Below are positions 42,622 through 48,791 of a stretch of 48,791 nt of DNA, in pieces; positions within the stretch are counted from its first letter, which is position 1, and every line of letters starts with the position of its first letter. Source of the DNA: Oscillatoriales cyanobacterium (GTDB taxonomy: Bacteria > Cyanobacteriota > Cyanobacteriia > Cyanobacteriales > Microcoleaceae); NCBI GenBank assembly GCA_004293365.1, contig RDYN01000147.1:1-48791 (forward strand), written 5' to 3'. The translations under genes were made by a program, and so were the position numbers. Below the pieces are notes generated by a model that saw nothing but the letters and a program-made list of their open reading frames with translations, did not search any database and was not told the DNA's origin.

Positions 42622-43854
42622 ATGGAAACAACCCCCGTACTGCCGCCTCCAGCCACCGAATCGCCCACCCCTTGGAATTGGGCGCGCAAAAACCTATTTA
42701 GTACCTGGTACAACAGCATTCTGACAGTAGTTTGCATAATTGTCGCCTTCCAAACAGTTAAAGGAATTATCGTTTGGGCAACTACAAAAGCTAAATGGCG
42801 CGTGTTAGAAGCCAACTTGCCGCTATTTTTTGTGGGCAGATTTCCCAGCGAATCCTACTGGCGGCTGTGGATAGTAGCAGCGATAATTGCCTTGTTGGGA
42901 GGTTTAACTTGGGGAAATATTCAGCGGGAAGAACGTCTTTGGAATCCGCCTACACTGATTTTACTCGGTGCTGCCGTTGTTGGTGCAGTCATTACGCCGA
43001 TCGACCTTACCTCTCGCCTCTACCTCTTAGGAATTATTATCGCAGCCGCCGCCAGCTATGTCGCCGCGAGACACATCAACCCCAACCCCCCCCAACCCCC
43101 CCTTACTAAGGGGGGGCGAGGGGGGGTTAGCTGGATTCCCGGAATTTGGGCTATTTCTTTCCCGCTGATTCTGTGGCTAATTAAAGGCGGGTTGGGTTTG
43201 ACAGAAGTCTCGACAAATGATTGGGGCGGTTTAGTGCTGACGCTGTTTTTAGCAATTATTAGCATTGTGCTTTCATTTCCCTTGGGAGTATTGCTAGCCC
43301 TCGGGAGACAAAGTTCTTTGCCAGTCGTCAAACTGCTTTCAACATTGTACATTGAAATAGTGCGCGGCTTGCCCTTAATTGGCATTTTGTTTTTAGGTCA
43401 AGTGATGCTGCAATTATTCTTGCCGCCCGAATATCCCAAATTAGATAGAGTGATTCGGGCGATCGCCGGATTAACATTATTTAGTGCAGCATACCTGGCG
43501 GAAAACGTGCGCGGAGGCTTGCAGGCCGTACCGAGAGGGCAAATAGAAGCAGCAAGGGCGATCGGGCTAAACACACCCCTACTGACCATTCTGATTGTAC
43601 TACCTCAAGCACTGCGAACAGTCATTCCGGCGATCGGAGGTCAATTCATCGGATTATTCATGGACACATCCCTGCTCTCCCTATTCGGAATGTTAGAATT
43701 AATCGGCATATCCCGCGCAGTTTTAGCAAATCCATCCTACATCGGTAGATACGCCGAAGTTTACATATTTGTCGGCCTCATTTACTGGGTATTTTGCTAC
43801 TCAATGTCCCTCGCCAGCCGCAAAATAGAGCGAAGTCTAGAAAAAAGTCATTAA
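42622..43854 (+). CDS. natH: Amino-acid ABC transporter permease 2
   Basis: The 410-residue membrane protein pairs with NatG. It has N-terminal helices and a conserved core: LGVLLALGRQSSLPVVKL, YIEIVRGLPLIGILFLGQ, and the EAA loop PRGQIEAARAIGLNTPLL followed by PQALRTVIPAIGGQ. Residues ~153-169 ([17 protein letters not shown]) are translated from a dispersed C-rich repeat at 43080-43127, in frame, between membrane helices. The rest is of normal length. Start is the ATG at 42622. Confidence 0.92.
   Translation: METTPVLPPPATESPTPWNWARKNLFSTWYNSILTVVCIIVAFQTVKGIIVWATTKAKWRVLEANLPLFFVGRFPSESYWRLWIVAAIIALLGGLTWGNIQREERLWNPPTLILLGAAVVGAVITPIDLTSRLYLLGIIIAAAASYVAARHINPNPPQPPLTKGGRGGVSWIPGIWAISFPLILWLIKGGLGLTEVSTNDWGGLVLTLFLAIISIVLSFPLGVLLALGRQSSLPVVKLLSTLYIEIVRGLPLIGILFLGQVMLQLFLPPEYPKLDRVIRAIAGLTLFSAAYLAENVRGGLQAVPRGQIEAARAIGLNTPLLTILIVLPQALRTVIPAIGGQFIGLFMDTSLLSLFGMLELIGISRAVLANPSYIGRYAEVYIFVGLIYWVFCYSMSLASRKIERSLEKSH
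43080..43130. repeat. C-rich/G-rich palindromic repeat in natH
   Basis: CCCCCCCAACCCCCCCTTAC at ~43085 and the matching AAGGGGGG(CG)AGGGGGG form a palindrome. It is read in frame as [13 protein letters not shown]. The same repeat is in uvrC at 46047. Confidence 0.9.
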
Positions 43855-43867
43855 TCCGCAGTCTGTA

Positions 43868-43924
43868 GGGGCGGGTTCACCAACAAAATAGAACTCCCAA
43901 TCCAAATATATATAAACCCGCCCC
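43868..43924 (+). repeat. GGGGCGGGTT/AACCCGCCCC inverted repeat between natH and ATPase
   Basis: Perfect 10-base arms at 43868-43877 and 43915-43924 enclose an A-rich loop with a duplicated CCAAATATATATAAACCC segment. It could lower expression of the ATPase gene or be only a dispersed repeat. Confidence 0.6.
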
Positions 43925-44015
43925 TCCCAACCCAAATATATATAAACCCCTCTCCGCTGAAGCAGTCAACAGTCATCAGACAATAATTATCCGTCATTAT
44001 TTAAAGGACAAAACT

Positions 44016-44768
44016 ATGCAAGATAAACTAACAGTTCCCGAAACAGTAATCGTCGCAGAAAACGTCCACAAATGGTACGGACAATTTCACGTACTGCGAG
44101 GCGTCAGCATGAACGTCAACCGGGGTGAAGTGGTCGTCGTGATGGGCCCTTCAGGCTCGGGTAAATCGACGTTTATTCGCACTTTCAACGCTTTAGAGGC
44201 ATATCAACAGGGTAAAATCACGATCGACGGAATCGAACTTTCCCACGACTTGCGAAACATCGAGAAAATTCGCCAGGAAGTAGGAATGGTGTTTCAGCAA
44301 TTCAACCTATTTCCCCACCTATCAGTCCTGCAAAACGTCATGCTAGCGCCCGTATGGGTGCGCCGCTGGCCGAAGAAAAAAGCCGAAGAAGTAGCGATGC
44401 AACTGTTAGAAAGAGTAGGAATTTTGTCCCAAGCCCAAAAATATCCCGGACAGTTATCTGGCGGACAGCAGCAGCGAGTTGCGATCGCACGTTCCCTAGC
44501 AATGCAGCCTAAAATCATGCTATTTGACGAACCGACATCAGCATTAGATCCGGAAATGGTGCGGGAAGTTTTAGATGTCATGCGAAATTTAGCTAAAACT
44601 GGAATTACAATGGTAGTAGTGACTCACGAAGTCGGATTTGCGCGCGAAGTTGCCGATCGCATTGTATTGATGGACGGCGGAGTTTTAGTAGAAGAAGCCG
44701 GGCCGGAAGAGTTTTTCCAGAATCCGAAGGAAGAACGCACGCGCAAGTTTCTCTCACAGATATTGTAA
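44016..44768 (+). CDS. Amino-acid ABC transporter ATP-binding protein
   Basis: The 250-residue ATPase energises the NatFGH transporter. It has Walker [10 protein letters not shown], the Q-loop in [11 protein letters not shown], signature [19 protein letters not shown], Walker [15 protein letters not shown] and the H-switch VVTHEVGF. It is closest in pattern to GlnQ/AapP/BgtA; in Anabaena the N-II system shares BgtA encoded elsewhere, but here an ATPase is part of the cluster. AAAGGAC precedes the ATG. Confidence 0.95.
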   Translation: MQDKLTVPETVIVAENVHKWYGQFHVLRGVSMNVNRGEVVVVMGPSGSGKSTFIRTFNALEAYQQGKITIDGIELSHDLRNIEKIRQEVGMVFQQFNLFPHLSVLQNVMLAPVWVRRWPKKKAEEVAMQLLERVGILSQAQKYPGQLSGGQQQRVAIARSLAMQPKIMLFDEPTSALDPEMVREVLDVMRNLAKTGITMVVVTHEVGFAREVADRIVLMDGGVLVEEAGPEEFFQNPKEERTRKFLSQIL

Positions 44769-44787
44769 ACTGAACTTACGTCATTAT

Positions 44788-45090
44788 AGGTTTGTAGTGA
44801 GGACTTTAGTCCGCATCCAATCCGAAGACTAAACTCATTATTACAAACCAGAGAGTGAGCTTCGTAGTGAGGACTTTAGTCCGGATCCAATCCGAAGACT
44901 AAACTCATCATTAAAAACATTAATAGGTTCGTAGTGAGAACTTTAGTCCGCATAATATCAGAAGACTAAAGTCCGAACGATCGAACCGTTATTTGTGATT
45001 CATTCCCTTGACAGGTTCGTAGTGAGGACTTCAGTCCGCCTAAGATCAGAGGACTAAAGTCCGAACGATCGAACCATTATTTGTGATTGA
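44788..45090. repeat. Array of four GTAGTGAGGACTT hairpins before uvrC
   Basis: Units start near 44788, 44859, 44924 and 45012. The last two share an ~88-base period with GTCCGAACGATCGAACC and TTATTTGTGATT linkers. No gene is found in the 384-base spacer. Confidence 0.9.
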
Positions 45091-45152
45091 TTCGCTTGAC
45101 CCAGATAACAGCGTTAGAATAGTAGATATAAGCCATAAAATCTCAAATTTAT

Positions 45153-47270
45153 ATGCCGTCCACAAAAACGCTGCCGCTGGTTAAAGATGCAGAACGCCTA
45201 GAAAGCCGCCTCAAAGAAATTCCGGCAGTTCCCGGTGTATACTTAATGCGCGACGAGAGCGATCGCATCCTGTACATCGGCAAGTCCAAAAAACTCCGAA
45301 ACCGCGTCCGTTCCTACTTCCGCGAAAGCCAAAACCTCAGTCCCCGCATCGCGATGATGGTGCAGCAAGTGCGCGAAATCGAATTCATCGCCACCGACAC
45401 AGAAGCCGAAGCTTTGGCCTTAGAAGCCAACCTCGTAAAACAGCACCAACCTCACTTTAATGTGCTCCTCAAAGATGATAAAAAATATCCTTATTTGTGC
45501 ATAACTTGGTCGGAGAAATACCCGCGCATTTTCATCACCCGCAAACGCCGCGCCGGTAATGCCAAAGACCGCTACTACGGCCCCTACGTCGATACAGGGG
45601 CGCTGCGGAGTACGCTGCATTTAATTAAGCGGATTTTTCCCCTGAGACAGCGCCCTCAGCCTTTGTTTAAAGACCGTCCCTGCTTGAATTACGACATCGG
45701 GCGTTGCGTCGGCGTTTGTCAAGGATTAATGCCTGCGGAAGATTACCAAAAAATCATCCAAAAAGTGGCGATGATTTTCCAGGGAAGGACTCAAGAATTG
45801 CTGGATATTCTGGAACCGCAAATGGAACAAGCAGCCGAAGATTTGAACTTTGAAACAGCGGCGCGGATTCGCGATCAAATTAAGGGTTTGGAGTCTTTAG
45901 GTGCTGGTCAAAAAGTGTCTTTACCTAATGATACCGTTTCCAGGGATGCGATCGCCCTGGCAGCAGACACCCAGCACGCCTGCGTTCAATTGTTCCAGAT
46001 TCGCGCCGGTCAATTAGTCGGCAGACTGGGCTTTATGGCAGAGATACCCCCCCAACCCCCCCTTACCAAGGGTGGGCAAGAATTATCTCAATCTTTGCAA
46101 AATGGGGAGCAAGAATTATCTCAATCTTTGCAAAATGGGGAGCAAGATTTATCTCAACTTTCTCTTTCCTCCCCTCCTTGGAAAGGGGGGGAACGAGGGG
46201 GGGTAGAAGCCGGGGCGATTTTGCAGCGAGTTTTGGAAGAACATTATCAAAATGTCGAATCCGTAGAAATTCCCACCGAAATTTCCGTGCAGTACGACTT
46301 ACCGGAAGCGGAAATATTAGCAGATTGGTTGAGCAACCGCAAGGGGCGAAAAGTTACAATTTTGACGCCGCAGCGCCAAACTAAGGCGGAGTTAATTGAG
46401 ATGGTGGAACGCAACGCTGAGTACGAATTGGCGAGAATGCAACGATTGAGCGATCGCAATTCTCAAGCCATGCAAGATTTAGCAGAAATTCTGGATTTGC
46501 CAGAAGTTCCGCACCGCATAGAAGGTTATGATATTTCTCACATTCAAGGTTCGGATGCGGTAGCTTCCCGCGTCGTATTTATCGACGGTTTGCCGGCGAA
46601 TCAACACTACCGCCACTACAAAATCAAGAATCCTGAAATTAAATCCGGTCATTCTGACGACTTTGCTAGTTTAGCAGAAGTTATCGGCAGAAGATTCCGC
46701 AATAAGAAGGAAGAATCAAGTTCGGCAACGGATGGGGTAGCGGATTTAACGGATAAAAGAAAGGAAGATGAATTGAGTAATTTAGGAGAAGCGGAAGAAA
46801 TCAGTAGTTTTTCTTCGGTTTCTCATACTATTTCTGACAAACCGGATTTGATTATGATAGATGGTGGCAAAGGTCAACTGTCAGCAGTTGTGGCTGTTTT
46901 GCGGGAGATGAATTTGTTAGATGAGTTGCGGGTTGTGAGTTTGGCGAAGCAGCGAGAGGAGATATTTTTGCCGGGGGAATCTTTGCCTGTGCCAACTAAT
47001 TCTGAGCAACCGGGTGTACAATTACTGCGGCGGGTGCGGGATGAGGCGCACAGGTTTGCTGTGAGTTTTCACCGAGATCGAAGAAGTCAGAGAATGAAGC
47101 GATCGCGCCTTGATGAGATTCCCGGGTTGGGACACCACCGACAAAAACTACTGTTAGCGCATTTTCGGTCGATCGACTACCTGCGTTTAGCAACTCCCGA
47201 ACAGTTGGCGGAAGTTTCTGGAATTGGCCCGCGTCTGGCGCAGCAAATTTACGATTATTTCCATCCGTAA
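45153..47270 (+). CDS. uvrC: UvrABC system protein C with two in-frame repeat insertions
   Basis: UvrC makes both incisions in nucleotide excision repair. Domains: GIY-YIG nuclease (~18-95, [28 protein letters not shown]), UVR motif (~220-255, [17 protein letters not shown]), RNase H-like endonuclease domain ([35 protein letters not shown]) and C-terminal helix-hairpin-helix ([32 protein letters not shown]). At 705 residues it is longer than the usual ~610-630 because residues ~299-350 and ~520-564 are translated repeats. Both insertions keep the frame and all catalytic motifs. Start is the ATG at 45153. Function is secure; the effect of the insertions is unknown. Confidence 0.96.
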   Translation: MPSTKTLPLVKDAERLESRLKEIPAVPGVYLMRDESDRILYIGKSKKLRNRVRSYFRESQNLSPRIAMMVQQVREIEFIATDTEAEALALEANLVKQHQPHFNVLLKDDKKYPYLCITWSEKYPRIFITRKRRAGNAKDRYYGPYVDTGALRSTLHLIKRIFPLRQRPQPLFKDRPCLNYDIGRCVGVCQGLMPAEDYQKIIQKVAMIFQGRTQELLDILEPQMEQAAEDLNFETAARIRDQIKGLESLGAGQKVSLPNDTVSRDAIALAADTQHACVQLFQIRAGQLVGRLGFMAEIPPQPPLTKGGQELSQSLQNGEQELSQSLQNGEQDLSQLSLSSPPWKGGERGGVEAGAILQRVLEEHYQNVESVEIPTEISVQYDLPEAEILADWLSNRKGRKVTILTPQRQTKAELIEMVERNAEYELARMQRLSDRNSQAMQDLAEILDLPEVPHRIEGYDISHIQGSDAVASRVVFIDGLPANQHYRHYKIKNPEIKSGHSDDFASLAEVIGRRFRNKKEESSSATDGVADLTDKRKEDELSNLGEAEEISSFSSVSHTISDKPDLIMIDGGKGQLSAVVAVLREMNLLDELRVVSLAKQREEIFLPGESLPVPTNSEQPGVQLLRRVRDEAHRFAVSFHRDRRSQRMKRSRLDEIPGLGHHRQKLLLAHFRSIDYLRLATPEQLAEVSGIGPRLAQQIYDYFHP
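46047..46205. repeat. First repeat insertion in uvrC
   Basis: It starts with the CCCCCCAACCCCCCCTTACC palindrome arm and ends with the inverted arm (CCTTGGAAAGGGGGGG...). Inside is a 33-base unit (GGGAGCAAGAATTATCTC and onward) repeated nearly three times. The product reads [21 protein letters not shown] repeats, and [10 protein letters not shown]. Confidence 0.92.
46711..46845. repeat. Second repeat insertion in uvrC
   Basis: The words AGTTCGGCAACGGATG, GTAGCGGATTTAACGGAT at 46719-46754 match the minus strand at 589-645. The coding stretch ([18 protein letters not shown] and onward to SHTISDK) is polar and interrupts the endonuclease domain between RNKKE and [10 protein letters not shown]. 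Confidence 0.75.
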
Positions 47271-47414
47271 AGCCTTTGTAGCGTGGGAGGGGGATTTGGG
47301 AGGCGATCTGGCTACAAGTCCCTATTCAACCACTTTCAGGGAGAACTTGAGAAATTTTGCACAGACCTATTGCAATTCTCAGAAGCTTGTGGTATGTTTA
47401 GTTTCTGTGTGTGC

Positions 47415-47485
47415 GCGGGCATAGTTTAGTGGTAAAACTTTAGCCTTCCAAGCTAACTATGCGGGTTCGATTCCCGCTGCCCGCT
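47415..47485 (+). tRNA. tRNA-Gly (UCC)
   Basis: The cloverleaf is complete: acceptor GCGGGCA (47415-47421) with TGCCCGC (47478-47484), D-arm GTTT/AAAC, anticodon stem TTAGC/GCTAA with anticodon TCC at 47447-47449, and T-arm GCGGG-TTCGATT-CCCGC. No CCA is encoded. It reads GGA and, with wobble, other glycine codons. Confidence 0.97.
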
Positions 47486-47499
47486 TACTACAATTAAGA

Positions 47500-47537
47500 C
47501 CTCAAACCAACGCTAAATCAACGGTTTGAGGTTTTTT
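47500..47537 (+). terminator. Intrinsic terminator after tRNA-Gly
   Basis: CCTCAAACC pairs with GGTTTGAGG (9 base pairs) and a run of six T follows directly. It is a textbook intrinsic terminator for the tRNA gene. Confidence 0.9.
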
Positions 47538-47579
47538 ATTGGCGAAAATACGGCTGAATCAAGGGTTGGGTTGACTAGA

Positions 47580-47667
47580 ATTGGATACAAATTGGATACA
47601 AATTGACTACCGATCGCCCTTGTTGACCCTAAATTGGATACAAATTGGATACAAAATTGTATCCAAT
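47580..47667. repeat. ATTGGATACAA iteron-like repeats
   Basis: Four direct copies of the 11-mer ATTGGATACAA (47580-47590, 47591-47601, 47633-47643, 47644-47654), arranged as two adjacent pairs, are followed by one inverted copy (TTGTATCCAAT, 47657-47667). They lie between the tRNA terminator and the 3' end of the coiled-coil gene. Confidence 0.85.
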
Positions 47668-47690
47668 TTTGAGACGCTCTAGACCTGTAC

Positions 47691-47987
47691 TCAGTCCAAG
47701 TCATCCACGTCTCCCAGTATTTCCAGCACAGTTTCCATATCAGCCATGTCCGCCCTCGTTTTTTTGCGCCGCGCTTTCAACTGGTTGAGCAGGTCGGCCG
47801 GCTCTGGGAATTCTGCCACGGTCGGAGCTGAGTTTTTATTTCCCCCCCGATCGCGTCGCACTTCCTTGAGTTCTTGCTCCAGCATCTGAACCTTCAGCAC
47901 CAAATCGCCGTTGCGCTCATGTAACTGATTCAGTTCTGCATCCCATTCTGTAAGTTGCTTGTTGGCTGTTTTCAACCCACATTCCAT
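47691..47987 (-). CDS. Hypothetical coiled-coil protein
   Basis: The 98-residue protein has an N-terminal coiled coil (residues ~5-45, with heptad-like LTEWDAELNQLHERNGDLVL, MLEQELKEV), a Pro/Ala linker and a basic helix (LLNQLKARRKKTRADMADMETVL). I do not know a family; similar small proteins accompany plasmid or phage genes in cyanobacteria. The ATG at 47987 lies at the edge of the region where the sequence changes character, so its upstream region is uncertain. Confidence 0.55.
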   Translation of the reverse strand: MECGLKTANKQLTEWDAELNQLHERNGDLVLKVQMLEQELKEVRRDRGGNKNSAPTVAEFPEPADLLNQLKARRKKTRADMADMETVLEILGDVDDLD

Positions 47988-48013
47988 AATATTCTGTAAG
48001 CATTAGGTCAAGT

Positions 48014-48791
48014 GTCAATAATTTAGGAAAAGAATATGCTAAAAATTATGGCTTAAAAACAGATACTTGGGAAAATATTGACCATCTAAAATTCGCAGAA
48101 ATTTTCCATTTGAGCAATGCCAACGAGTATTTTTCAAAAGCATCAAATGGTCAAAAAATTTCTTTTGAACATAAAATTCAACAAAAATATGTAGGAGAAG
48201 TTTGGTTAGAAATTGAGTACATTCCTTTGATTGGCAACGAAAATAACATCACAGGAATTGCTTTGACTGTGCAAGATATTACGTTGAGAAAAAAAGCAAA
48301 AGCAAAAATTTTAGCACAAAAAAATCAATTAGAAGAAAAATTTTTAACTAAAATTGATACTGCTTTTCCTTGGATAAAAATAATTATTGACACAGAAAAT
48401 AGTAAAGATTTCAGAGAAAGTATAGAAATAATTAGCCCTTATAAAAATATTGGTGTCAGAATTATCGAGGGAAATTTTTGGGGAAATAAAGGAGCAAATG
48501 CGGTTCAAAGTTTAGCGTTTGGGTTATCGGCTTGGGTGGAAAGTTTGGATATTTTCACAGAAAAAAATAATTCAGAAAAAAAAATTTCAAATTGTCAAAT
48601 TGGTATCAATATCAATGAAAATTATTTTATGGAAATGGCAAAAATACGTGCTTTGCGTATTTTGACCACAAAAATACTCGAAACTTATCACTCAAAAATC
48701 GATATAAATATTCTTTCATTGACGCAAAAACAAAATTTAACAAACATAGATGAATACAATAATTTATTACGATTGACAACCGAAGCCATGG
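48014..48791 (+). CDS. Partial foreign-looking frame: PAS-domain tail then methylmalonyl-CoA mutase small-subunit-like segment
   Basis: A single frame is open from 47990 to the window end with no ATG before about 48629. The first ~105 codons read as a PAS domain (NNLGKEYAKNYGL, WLEIEYIPLIGNENNITGIA, VQDITLRKKA) and a kinase-like linker (ILAQKNQLEE). From about 48340 the frame reads like the methylmalonyl-CoA mutase small subunit: WGNKGANAVQSLAFGLSAWV, NYFMEMAKIRALRILTTK, YNNLLRLTTEAM. Codon use is A+T-rich and HIP1 is absent, unlike everything to the left. I think it is not native; the PAS-mutase join may itself be artificial. The start and end are both missing. Confidence 0.6.

Noticed and set aside
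47224..47424. Small gene after uvrC
   Set aside because: It starts within uvrC and runs into the tRNA-Gly gene.

Overview
The window looks like a chromosomal piece of a filamentous cyanobacterium of the Oscillatoria/Microcoleus type. The octamer GCGATCGC (HIP1) and its core recur throughout, heptameric short tandem repeats and palindromic repeats fill most spacers, and the gene set is cyanobacterial: ycf66, pipX-pipY, sepF, DUF3086, DUF3119 and Nat-type amino-acid transport genes. The genus is an inference; no rRNA gene is present.

Layout. 1-2115: two palindromic repeats, a small [2Fe-2S] protein and cobyric acid synthase cobQ. 2441-9249: a Ycf66 protein, two small unknown or DUF proteins, a NicO-type Ni/Co exporter carrying a repeat inside its reading frame, and a membrane-anchored TPR protein, with a MITE-like element at three places. 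9735-13329: a stress-type block of secreted DUF4331 protein, Tat-exported ferritin-like protein, ECF sigma factor and ChrR-like cupin anti-sigma factor. 13341-15769: a tandem hairpin array, a secreted unknown protein, a CBS-HEPN fusion and acireductone dioxygenase. 16107-23918: housekeeping genes nupC, der, an ECF transporter T component, acpS, pipX, pipY, sepF and proC. 24245-29048: an unknown/TPR pair, plsY, and a DUF3086-DUF3119-MlaE permease group.

29205-30500 is an IS200/IS605-like element whose only gene is an IsrB-type (PLMP, RuvC, no HNH) OMEGA nuclease. It has a structured non-coding leader that fits an omega RNA. 31142-33248 holds hsp20, an orphan polymorphic-toxin C-terminal domain with a probable immunity gene, and a fasciclin protein. 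33440-38560 is one 1706-residue hybrid histidine kinase. 39381-44768 is a complete polar amino-acid ABC transporter (binding protein, two permeases, ATPase) with a PD-(D/E)XK nuclease-like gene between the permeases. 45153-47485 holds uvrC and tRNA-Gly(UCC).

Two themes stand out. First, dispersed palindromic repeats have entered coding sequence in frame at least four times (the exporter, natH, and twice in uvrC), always in what look like loops. Second, the last ~780 bases differ sharply: they are A+T-rich, lack HIP1, and encode in one frame a PAS-domain tail followed by a methylmalonyl-CoA mutase small-subunit-like segment of Bacteroidetes character. This is probably a chimeric contig end rather than true cyanobacterial sequence.
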